Source: Miscanthus floridulus (lineage: Eukaryota > Streptophyta > Magnoliopsida > Poales > Poaceae). From it: DNA of 64,000 nucleotides. Within the stretch, counting starts at the first letter, position 1, and each line of letters begins with the position of its first letter. The DNA is taken from contig NC_089584.1 in assembly GCF_019320115.1 (NCBI RefSeq), positions 71,393,533-71,457,532 on the forward strand, read 5' to 3'. Below, piece after piece: positions 19,133-29,266 of the stretch. The notes beneath the pieces were generated by a model that did not search any database, was not told where the DNA came from, and saw only the letters and a list, made by a program, of their open reading frames with translations. Made by a program: the position numbers and the translations under genes.

Positions 19133-20146
19133 TTGTATCTTCAAGATAACACATAGATAGAATTACTATGGCACATAACATAAGTACATGTGATAACACA
19201 TATAGAATTACTAAATCCAATTAAATATAATAACACATAATATTTCATAAGGATAAACAATAATAAGGTATAGGCTTTGGAATCAAATCAAAAACACTTT
19301 CGATCCAAAAATATGGAAATAAGTACATATATATATACACATAGAATGATACAATTTTTTCTCTCTCTCTCTCAACACATAGAAATAAGTGCATATGTAC
19401 ATATCTCTAGATATGCATGTAATAATACATAGATCAATGTCTCTCTAGATACAATTTTCTCTCTCTCAACACATGGAAATAAGTACATGTATATATACAC
19501 ATAGAAATAATTAAGTACATATGTATACATATAGAATCTCTCTCTAGATATGCATGTGATATAGATAGAATTACTAATAAAATATCCAAGTGATATATAG
19601 ATAGAATTAATTACTAAATCTAATTAAACTTAACATATATACATAGATAGAATTACTAAATCAAAATTAAATCTAACACATATATAGAGAGAGATAGAAT
19701 AATAATTACTAAATATATAAAAAAATATAATAAAAAACTATCTAAAAACTATCTAAATAAAGTACTAATTAAATTTTAATATATTTAAATCTAATTAACA
19801 TATATAAAAAACTATGTAAAAAACTAACTAAAAAACTAAGAATAAACTACTAATTAAATTTTAATACATTTTAATCTAACATATATATATAAAAAACAAT
19901 CTAAAAAACTAGAAACTTTGTAAAAAAAATATGGCCGAGAGCAGCTAGCTAGTAGGCTAGCTAGGGCGGATGGCGGGCCGGGCAGGGCGTGCTGGCCGGC
20001 CACGGGGCCGAGCTGAGCACCTCGCGCGAGGACGACGTACGGTGGAGAAGACGGTCGCCGGGCGGGGCTCGACAACGGTGGCGCGGCAGAGACGAGATCG
20101 ACGTGTAGATCGAAAAGTAGAAGATGAACAGAACAGGAACCGTTCG

Positions 20147-20156
20147 ATATATATAG
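20147..20156 (-). promoter_or_regulatory. Probable TATA box of the second CACTA gene
   Basis: The minus strand reads CCTATATATATCG just downstream of the internal palindrome cluster. It is followed by about 180 bp of GC-rich, pyrimidine-rich leader (20140-19950), which resembles a 5' UTR. The frames seen in that leader are not likely to be proteins. Confidence 0.55.
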
Positions 20157-20157
20157 G

Positions 20158-20400
20158 CCGGGACCTTTTAGTCCCGGCTGGTAACACCAACCGAGACTAA
20201 AGCTCCTTTAGTCCCGGCTAGAAAGTCTAACCGGGACTAATGGTCCAACCCTTTAGTCCCAGCTCGGCTTACCAGCCGGGACTAAAGGAGCTTTAGTCCC
20301 GGTTGGTGTTACCTGCCGGGACTAAAGGTATTTTTGGGCGGGCAATTCCGCCCACTCTTTAGTCCCGGTTCCTGGCCTAGGCCAGGACTGAAGGCCTGAA
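20158..20400. repeat. Internal cluster of CACTA terminal-type palindromes
   Basis: At least five copies of the TTTAGTCCCGG-type repeat and complement lie 5.5 kb inside the element. No CACTA terminus or target-site duplication accompanies it, so it is not an obvious nested insertion. The second element has a matching internal cluster at 38808-38960. Confidence 0.85.
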
Positions 20401-20779
20401 AATTTTGGTAGTCCGCCAGAGTAATTGGAAAGGTCTGGGATTTTGATTTTGTTCTCCTTGTTTAATACTAGATTAATCAATTAATTCTATAGCAACTTTA
20501 ATACTTTGCAATATTTATTTTAAAAAATACTATTGATTAACTAATTATTTATTGTAAATAGGAAAATTTTGTAACCTAAAGTTTTTAATTTCTTTTATGA
20601 ATATAGAATATAAATGTTACTAATACTAAGTATTTCGTTAATGCAAAAATATATTTGTAACTTAAAATTAATAAAACTAATATTATTCGATAGGAAATTT
20701 ATTATCACATTATTGTAATGTCAATGTGTCAATTTTTTCTCGGTTTTTGACCAAAATGACAGGAAATTTTTGTTGAACC

Positions 20780-23060
20780 TATAAAAATAAAGATAATGTA
20801 GTATTTTTGTTCTACAACTTTTTCAAATGAAAAAATGGCCTATATAAGGATTGTAGATCTTGATGAGTTGAACAAACTTAATATTCAAAACGTTTCAATT
20901 TGAGACAATCTAGGGTTCCGAAAACTAGTTTGTAGGCGTCGAAATTTAAAAATCACAAATTTAAACCATCTAAACTTTCTCAAATGAAAAGTTGACCACA
21001 ACAACAATTGTATATCTTGATGAGCTGAACAAATTTGGTATTCAAAACTTTTCAATTTGAGACAATCTAGGGTTCCGAAAACTAGTTTGTAGGCATCAAA
21101 ATTTAAAAATCACAAATTTGAACCATCCAAACTATCTCAAATGAAAAATTGACCAAAATAACAATTGTATATCTTGATGAGTTTAACAAACTTGGTATTC
21201 AAAACTTTTCAATTTGAAGTCATTTAGAGTTCATAATACTAGAGTCAAAGTGTTGTTTTTTCATTTGACCAAATTTCACTTGGTCAAACTTGCTCAAATG
21301 AGACTAAATGACCTCAGATGAAAAATCTCTGAATACTAAGTTTGATCATCTCAGCAAGATATACAATTTTTATATAGCTCATTTTCCCATTTGAGAAAGT
21401 TTTATCAAACCCTAGTCACAAATTCTTGAATCTCGTAGACTTTCTAAAACTATGTTACACTTGTGAAATTTGAACTACATTTTGTTCAAACTTTCTCAAA
21501 TAAAAAAATGTTCTATATAAGGATTGTAGATCTTGATGAGCTGAACAAACTTGGTATTCAAAACTTTTCAATTTGAGACAATCTAGAGTTCCGAAAACTA
21601 GTTTATAGGCGTCAAAATTTAAAACTTACAAATTTGAACCGTCCAAACTTTCTCAAATGGAAAGTTGACCAAAACAACAATTGTAGATCTTGATGAGTTT
21701 AACAAACGTGGTATTCAAAAAATTTCAATTTGAAGTCATTTAGAGTTTATAATACTAGAGTCAAAGTGTTGTTGTTTTCATTTGACCAAATTTGACTTGG
21801 TCAAACTTGTTCAAATAAGACACTAAATGACCTCAGATGAAAAAACTCTGAATACCAAGTTTGATCATCTCATAAAGATCTACAATTGTTACATAGCTCA
21901 TTTTCCCATTTGAGAAAGTTTTATCAAACACTAGTCACAAAATTCTTGAACCTCAAATAGACTTTCTAAAACTATGTCACACACTTGTGAAATTTGAACT
22001 ATATTTTATTCAAACTTTCTCAAATGAAAAAATAACCTCTATAAGGATTGTAGATTTTGATGATCTGAACAAACTTGGTATTCAAAACGTTACAATTTGA
22101 GACAATCTAGGGTTCCGAAAAATAGTTTGTAGGCGTCAAAATTTAAAAATCATAAATTTGAACCGTCCAAACTTTCTCAAATGGAAAGTTGACCAAAACA
22201 ACAATTGTATATATTGATGAGTTTAACAAACTTGGTATTAAAAAATTTTCAATTTGAAGTCATTTAGAGCTCATAATACTAGAGTCAAAGTGTTGTTTTT
22301 TCATTTGACCAAATTTGACTTGGTCAAACTTGCTCAAATGAGACACTAAATGACCTCAGATGAAAAAACTCTGAATACCAAGTTTGATCATCTCAGCAAG
22401 ATCTACAATTGTTACATAGCTCATTTTCCCATTTGAGAAAGTTTTATCAAACACTAGTCACAAATTCTTGAATCTCATATAGACTTTCTAGAACTATGTC
22501 ACACACTTGTGAAATTTGAACTGCATTTTATTCAAACTTTCTCAAATAAAAAAATGTCCTATATAAGGATTGTATATCTTGATGAGCTGAACAAATTTGG
22601 TATTCAAAACTTTTCAATTTGAGACAATCTAGATTTCCGAAAACTAGTTTGTAGGCGTCGAAATTTAAAAATCATAAATTTGAACCTTCCAAACTTTCCC
22701 AAATAGAAAGTTGACCAAAACAACAATTGTAGATCTTGATGAGTTTAACAAACTTGGTATTCAAAACTTTTCAATTTGAAGTCATTTAGATTTTATAATA
22801 GTAGAGTCAAAGTGTTGTTTTTTTATTTGACCAAATTTGACTTGGTCAAACTTGCTCGAATGAGACACTAAATGACCTCAGATGAAAAAACTCTGAATAC
22901 CAAGTTTGATCGTCTCAGCAAGATCTACAATTGTTACATAGCTCATTTTCCAATTTGAGAAAGTTTTATCAAACACTAGTCATAAATTCTTGAATCTCAT
23001 ATAGACTTTCTAAAACTATGTCACACACTTGTGAAATTTGAAACATATATTAAACATATT
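20780..23060. repeat. Imperfect tandem array, about 520-bp unit, inside CACTA element 1
   Basis: The marker GACAATCTAG recurs at 20904, 21061, 21577, 22101 and 22623 (the last as gacaatctagattt), with spacings of 157, 516, 524 and 522 bp. Each full unit also carries 'gacctcagatgaaaaa' and 'catttgagaaagttttatc' on a fixed spacing. The array is AT-rich and non-coding, and lies between the 3' end of the transposase gene and the promoter of the second gene. Confidence 0.9.
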
Positions 23061-23132
23061 CCAATGTGAAGTCATAACATATTACATAATATCCGTCTCT
23101 AAAACATAATATATTAAACATGCATCATTGTA

Positions 23133-26100
23133 TCATGCGGGCACAACAGTGAATTTCTTCTTGACGTATGACCCTAGGTTATGATCTTGTCATAACCATG
23201 GAGTGTCTTCATCATTTAACATGATGCTTGGATCTTTCTTCACTATGAAGGGTGGAATTCGGACATTTCTTTCATAATCTTCTGACATGTCTGACTTGTC
23301 TTTAATTCCCACTATATTTATTTTCCCAGAAAGAACTATGTGGCGCTTTGGCTCATTAATCATTGAGTTGATGTCTTCGTTTTTTTCTCTCTTTGATTTG
23401 GTAGACATGTCTTTCACATAGAACACCTGACTCACATCAGCAGCAAGGACGAATGGTCCGTCTTTGCACCCAATATTGTTGAGGTCCACTGTTGTCATTC
23501 CATACTCTTTGTCGACTGTTATCCCTCCTCCGGTCAGCTTCACCCATTGGCACCGGAACAAAGGAACTTTAAAATTAGGTGCGTAGTCTAGTTCCCATAT
23601 CTCTTCTATGCGGCCATAATATGTTTGTATATTTCCATTTAGATCTGTGCCATCTATGCGAACACCACTATTTTGATTGGTGCTCCTTTTATCTTGGGCA
23701 ACTATGTAAAATATATTACCATTTATCTTGTACCCTTGGTACGCGAGGATATGCCACGATGGTTGCCTAGCCAACAAATACAGTTGCTCATCAATATTGT
23801 CATCGCCTTGACATTCTTTTCGCAACCAACCACTAAAACTTTCCATGTGCTGACGCATAATCCAAGCTTCAGTCTTCCCTAGAAACTTGGATCGTAAGAA
23901 CTCCTTATGTATCTTGATGTACGGATGCACCAATGACGAGTTCTGAAGAACTGTGTAGTGTGCTTTATTGAAATAATCATCTTCCATGCCAATATATGTT
24001 TTCTTCCCTAAAGTTCCTTTACCACTGAGTCTCCCCTCGTGTCGCGATTCGGGAATGCCAATCGGGGCAAGGTTAGGAATAAAGTCAACATAGAACTCAA
24101 TGACCTCCTTTGTTCCATAGCCCTGGGCGATGCTTCCTTCAGGCTTAGAATGGACTTTCACATATTTCTTCAAGACTCCCATAAACCTCTCGAAGGGGAA
24201 CATGTTATGTAAGAACACAGGTCCAAGAATACTAATCTCCTTCACCAAATGAACTAGGATGCATGTCATGATATTAAAGAAGGATGGAGGGAACACCAAC
24301 TCAAAGCTGACAAGACATTGAACCACATCATTCTGTAGAGTAGCTAGTTCCACTGGATTGATTGCCTTCTGAGAAATTGCATTGAGGAATGCACATAGCT
24401 TCACGGTGGCTAGACGTACATGTGGAGGTAAAATTCCTCTTAAAGCAACTGGAAGCAATTGCATCATAAGCACGTGGCAGTCGTAGGACTTTAAGTTTAG
24501 GAATTTCTTCTCTGGCACATTTATTATACCCTTTATATTGGAGGAGAATCCTGATGGGACCTTGATGCTGCTTAGACATTCGAACATGCTGTCCCTCTCT
24601 TCTTTGCTAAGCGTGTAGCTAGCAGGACTTAAGTAATGACGTCCATCATCTGTCTTCTCTAGATGAAAGTTGTCTCGTTCTTTCATGCCCTGCAAGTCCT
24701 GGCGTGCTTCAAGTGAATCCTTTGGCTTCCTGTACACACCCATGAATCCTAACAGGTTCACACAAAGATTCTTTGTCAGGTGCATCACGTCGATTGCGTT
24801 GCGGATCTCTAGGACTTGCCAATAGGGTAGCTCCCAAAAGATGGACTTCTTCTTCCACATGGGTGTGTGTCCCTTACCATCTTTGGGAATAGATTCACTG
24901 CCTTGTCCCTTTCCAAATACTACTTTCACATCCTTGACCATTGCGAGTACATCTTCTCCGGTTCGGTTATGAGGCTTCTTCCGGTGGTCTGGCTTACCTT
25001 TAAAATACTTCCCTTTCTTTCCTACTTGGTGATTCAAAGGAAGGAATCGACGATGGCCAAGGTACACGACCTTTCGACATCTTTTCAAATATATATTGTC
25101 AAGGTCATCAAAACAATGTGTGCATGCATTATATCCTTTGTTTGTCTGACCTGAAAGATTACTTAAAGCAGGCCAATCATTGATTGTTACGAACAACATT
25201 GCTCGTAGGTCAAAGTGTTCTTGTTTGTACTCATCCCAGACACGTACACCTGGTTTGTTCCATAAAACTAGAAGTTCTTCAACTAATGGCTTCAGATAGA
25301 CATCAATGTCGTTGCCAGGTTGCCTCGGACCTTGGATGAGGATCGGCATCATAATGAACTTCCGCTTCATCCATAACCATGGAGGAAGGTTGTAGATACA
25401 TAGAGTAACTGGCCAAGTGCTATGACTAGTGCTCTGCTCCCCAAAAGGATTCATACCATCTGTACTTAAGGTGAACCTTAAGTTTCTAGCCTCATTTGCA
25501 AACTCTGGAAATTCCCTATCTATCGCTCTCCACTGGGACCCATCAGCTGGGTGTCTCAGCATATTGTCTACCTTACGGTCTTCTTTATGCCACCGCAACA
25601 ACTTTGCATAGTCTTTATTTCTAAACAAATGTTTTAAGCGTGGTATTATAGGAGCATACCACATAACCTTGGTAGGGATTTTCTTTCTAGGACGTTGTTC
25701 ACCCTCGACGTCACCAGGATCATCGCGCCTGATCTTATACCGCGATGCTTTACATACCGGGCATTCATCCAAATTCTCGTATTCATTGCCATGGTAGAGG
25801 ATGTAGTCATTAGGACATGCATGTATCTTCTGGATTTTTAATCCTAAAGGGCAGACAACCTTTTTTGCTTTCGTACGTAGTGGTGGACAATTCATTTGGC
25901 TTCGGAAGCTTCTTCTTTATGAGGTTCAATAAATTCCCAAATGCCTTGTCGGATACACCATTCTTTGCCTTTCACTGTAGCAATTCCAGTGTTGTACCCA
26001 GCTTTTTTTGTCCCTCTTCGGTCGTCGGGTATAGCAACTTTCTATGATCCTCAAGCATGCGCTCGAACTTAACTTTCTCTTTTTCACTTTCGCATTATTG

Positions 26101-26568
26101 TTGTGCATCACGAATGGCATCGCCAAGAGCATCACCGAGATCATCTTCTGCCGCTACCTCTTCTTCATCTCCCCCCATTGTAGTATCATCAAAGGCACCA
26201 TACTGAGCAATAATGTCATCAATGTCTAAATCTTCTCCTTCACCTTCTTCCATCATGACCCCGCTTTCTCCATGCTTAGTCTAACATATATAGTTTGACA
26301 TGAAACCTGACTTAAGCAAATGTGAATGAAGACTCATTGAGCTTGAATATTCCTTTAAATTCTTACATAGGGCACATGGACAGCACATAAAACCATCCCG
26401 CTTATTTGCCTTGGCCACACCTAAGAAATAGTGCACACCCTCAATAAAGTCTTGGGAGCAGCGATCGGCATTGTACATCCAATGGTGTGACATAATCTGC
26501 ATTACACGATAAATTATGAAAACCTTGAATATAATTAAGTATTTTATTACACAACATAGATGACACAC
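23133..26568 (-). pseudogene. TNP2-type CACTA transposase
   Basis: The largest frame (25895-23190, 901 codons) contains a Transposase_21-type core. It has a CxxC pair ('ECPVC', residues 44-48), 'FTLSTDGMNPFG' (about 141-152) and 'DVMHLTKNLCVNLLG' (about 369-383), whose Asp residues are probable catalytic positions. DUF4218-type (about 472-590) and DUF4216-type (about 750-810) regions follow. The N-terminal exon (26568-25900) has a transposase-associated zinc region ('MCCPCALCKN') but is cut by three stops (near 26283, 26090, 25975) and a frameshift near 25885. The TGA at 23187-23189 is CGA in the second element, whose frame continues to a shared stop, here 23133-23135. The family excises and reinserts CACTA elements. 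Confidence 0.9.
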
Positions 26569-26582
26569 ACACAGTTGATTAA

Positions 26583-27103
26583 TTAACTAAGCCTGGCTAC
26601 AACGTAAGCAATCGCAACTATCACTAAACAAACTAAAACTATAATGCACTTCAGTAACATAATTATTTCGTGACCGTACGCAACTAAAACAGACAAATTA
26701 TTCGTCTGTTGAATATCAATAAGCTTCTCCTGCTGGCTCACTGCCTCATCATCAGCAGCCGCTACCTCAAGCGCACCCGAATTCTGCACGTATGTAGCAT
26801 AATCTTCCTCCCAGTACCAACCATCGCATCCATTGTCCTCCCACTGAAATTAAAACCAAAAAATATTTAGTCAAAAATATTCAAGAAAAGCAGGTCAATT
26901 AGCCATAATAATCAAATGCGTAAGAAACTCACATCGCGATCCGGGCACTTGTAGAAAACACGACCCTTGTTGGGTCCCTGTCTCTTGACTCGGTACTCCA
27001 TCACAATCTTCTGCTTACAATTGCCGCAGATAATGAGAGGGAGTTCTGGCCTCAGTCGTTTCGCAACCGAACGAGAGGCCGAGGATCCGGTACCAGTTGT
27101 CAT
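26583..27103 (-). CDS. Two-exon GRF zinc-finger protein with C-terminal membrane segment (143 aa)
   Basis: Exon 1 is 27103-26933 and exon 2 is 26843-26583, joined across a GT-AG intron (26932-26844) in phase 0. The joined frame is open. Exon 1 carries CxxC ('ICGNCKQ') and 'KGRVFYKCP'. Exon 2 starts 'WEDNGCDGWYWEED', so the four Cys and the aromatic end of a GRF-type zinc finger are split by the intron. The C-terminus is one hydrophobic helix ('MLLKCIIVLVCLVIVAI'). GRF fingers bind nucleic acid; a role for the membrane segment is unknown. It lies between the right terminus and the transposase gene. A damaged copy occurs in the second CACTA element, so it is a conserved component of this family. 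Confidence 0.75.
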
Positions 27104-27764
27104 CTACTTTCTATACTTATTTTTGTAAACTAGTGTAAATTTCACATTTTCTAAAATAATATATTTAAACAAAACTAAAATTATTTATTTATCTAACTAA
27201 ACCATGAAATATATACTATGTATAATAGTAAAATACCAAACTATCAAGTGATTTTACTATTGTAAATCATCATGTGATTTTGAGCTAAAAATGACATAGA
27301 AATCATAATCAAATCCACCATATCAAGTTACTTTATATACTTATTTTTGCAAACTATTATAAATTTCTTATTTCTAAAGTAATATATTAAAAAAATAAAA
27401 ATATTTATTTATCTAACTAAACCATGAAATGTACTACATATACTAGCAATACTAAACTATCAAGTGATTTTGATGAACTAATTTAGCTTTTGTTTATCCA
27501 AACATATATGCAAATCATCCTGTGATTTTGAGCTAAAAATGACATAAAATCATAATAAAGTCCAACATATAAAGTTACACATGCATCTACATCGTAAAAT
27601 GAGATAAGCTACTGATAAAACATAAGAGGATTAAGTTTGTTACCTCCAAAATCGAAGAGCAACACCAATGGAGGGGGAGAGAGCAAGAACAATAGCAAGC
27701 TGAAGAACGGAGGCGGTGAGTTTAAATGGAATGGTTCGGGCTCGGGGAGGAAGAAATGAGCTGG

Positions 27765-27772
27765 TCTATAGG
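27765..27772 (-). promoter_or_regulatory. Possible TATA box for the right-end genes of CACTA element 1
   Basis: CCTATAG on the minus strand lies immediately inside the right subterminal repeats, before a leader that ends at a GT-type donor near 27643. The corresponding site in the second element is a better TATA (41768-41775). Confidence 0.4.
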
Positions 27773-27779
27773 CCGAGAT

Positions 27780-27945
27780 AATTAGTCCAGGTTAGAAGGC
27801 CAAACCGGGACTAAAGATTAATCTTTATTCCCGGGGCATAACCCAAACCGAGACTAAAAGGTTTAGTCCCGGTTGGTATTACTGGTAATAACAGCCGAGA
27901 CTAAATGCCGAGGCTAATGCTAAATTGGGACATCGTTCTAAAGTC
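27780..27945. repeat. Right subterminal repeats of CACTA element 1
   Basis: Degenerate copies of the CCGGGACTAAAG repeat and complement lie between 27780 and the terminus at 27960. They mirror the left end. Confidence 0.8.
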
Positions 27946-27963
27946 TGTTCTTTAGTAGTGTCC

Positions 27964-28205
27964 GTCTTCACTACCCGCGGCGTAAGAATTCAATTTCATA
28001 GCTTCAGGTTAACATTCTTAAATATTGAAGAATAATTGATGCTTCCCAACATATGACTCTCCATAGCTAGCTTGGCACTTCAACTTGCTTGATCACTTTT
28101 ATGTCACACTAGATAAATGACCGTGTGTTGGAACTGAAAAAAAAATATTATCCTGATAATGTAAATATGAACGTGTCATATACTAAATTACTCTGAATTG
28201 TCTTC
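27964..28205. other. Short AT-rich stretch, nothing recognised
   Basis: About 240 bp between the CACTA target site and the acyltransferase pseudogene. I see no coding or repeat signal. Confidence 0.5.
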
Positions 28206-28214
28206 ATCTTCGGG

Positions 28215-28930
28215 TTCCAGATTTGCCGATGCATGGCCGACGGCACCGGGATCGTTCAGTTCCAGACCGCGTGAATCGAGTTTGCACTTGCATGGGCGTG
28301 CCCGGCGCGCCCACCGTCTGTCCAGTGTCGGAGCACGAGCTTCACACGGAGGGCTGGCCGCCGGAGATCAGCCACGACCACCGGGAGTACGCTCCACTCC
28401 TTGATCCCGGCACGGACAGGGTGAACCCAGTGACGACGTGTTCGCGCACCACGCCTTCTTCTTCGGGCCCGGCGAGGTCGTAGCGATCCAATCGCAGGCC
28501 CCGGCCGCCTTGTGCTCCATGGCCTCGCGTTTCGTCCGCCTCCACATGTTCGTGAACGCCTGTGTCAGGAACCGGAGCAACCGGCCGGTGCCCGCTGGCG
28601 ACAGATGCAACGCGTTCACTTTTGGTGGCGCTGGCCACGGAGCTCTGCCGGAGGCCCTTCCGCTACGCTCTAGCTGCAGCTATTGGCAGTGGTGAAAGCC
28701 AAGGCGCGGGTGTCGCGCGAGGGGTAGGCGAAGGGACGTAGGGGAGAGCGGAGCGACAACGCGTTCGCTTTCGTGGCGGCGTCCGCGACCGGCCAGGAAG
28801 CTCTGCAGGAGGCCCTTCCGTATACGTTGCAGCTGCTGGTGGAAGCCAAGGCGGCAAGGCACGGGCGTCACGTGAGGGGTACACGGGAGGGACGAAGGGG
28901 TGAGCGGGGCAAAGGGAGAACGCGCAGACG
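28215..28930 (+). pseudogene. BAHD acyltransferase pseudogene fragment
   Basis: GC-rich sequence, unlike its neighbours. Successive frames give motifs of the BAHD (PF02458) family in the right order: 'CMADGTGIVQFQTA' at about 28230 (the HxxxDG catalytic motif with Arg in place of His), 'PPEISHDHREYAPL' near 28350, 'AHHAFFFGPGEVVAI' near 28445, 'NRPVPAGDRCNAFTF' near 28580 and a second 'NAFAFVAASATG' near 28765. Several frameshifts and a stop (near 28270) separate them, and no DFGWG motif is visible. The family transfers acyl groups from CoA to alcohols or amines in the cytosol. It is a partial host-derived copy. The identification rests on motif recognition. Confidence 0.65.
28615..28925 (+). 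repeat. Tandem duplication of about 150 bp within the acyltransferase pseudogene
   Basis: The segment from 'acgcgttcacttttggtgg' (28609) to about 28750 is repeated imperfectly from 'acgcgttcgctttcgtggc' (28758) to about 28915. Both encode the NAFxF region and the following helix ('ALPLR', 'ALPYTLQLLVEAKA'). The copies are diverged, so the duplication is old or brought two paralogous pieces together. Confidence 0.6.
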
Positions 28931-29006
28931 ATTGATTACCTCCTGCCTTCCTGGTGAGGTCGATGGATAGGCTCGTATCAAACTCGGAGTTCGCGCGCGC
29001 ACACAC

Positions 29007-29080
29007 GCACACGAAGGGAGTTTGGACGTCAGACTTCGGGCGCGCACACGAAGGGAGTTTGGACGTCAGACTTCGGGCGA
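29007..29080. repeat. 37-bp direct repeat, two copies
   Basis: GCACACGAAGGGAGTTTGG plus the following 18 bp occurs at 29007 and again at 29044, a period of exactly 37 bp. Confidence 0.9.
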
Positions 29081-29266
29081 CGAAACCGGTCCATATTTTT
29101 TAGTGGTATGTATATTGGATGTGTACCTTTATACCAAGTTGTTCACTTATCCTTTGAAAAGAACCCACGATTTCCACAAAAGGGAAATCCATAGAAAAAT
29201 AATAATACAAGCGATAGTCCCAAGAGATCATGCAATCGCTTGCTCATTATCCAGTTGATATACTAG

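Larger units (their letters stand above)
14680..27960 (-). mobile_element. Complete 13.3-kb CACTA (En/Spm) transposon, genes on the minus strand
   Basis: The left end reads CACTACTATAGAA and the right end TTCTTTAGTAGTG, which are inverted CACTA termini. The 3-bp duplication TCC flanks both sides (14677-14679 and 27961-27963). Minus-strand gene order from the right end is a GRF zinc-finger/membrane gene, a TNP2-type transposase, a 2.3-kb tandem array, and a second gene with Transposase_24-type and Ulp1-like protease regions. Subterminal palindromes lie at both ends and also internally near 20.16-20.40 kb. The transposase gene and the second gene carry stops, so the copy is probably non-autonomous today. 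Confidence 0.93.

Noticed and set aside
19854..20200. Pro/Arg-rich frames on both strands near the internal palindromes
   Set aside because: GC-rich leader of the second CACTA gene; no motif and both strands equally open.
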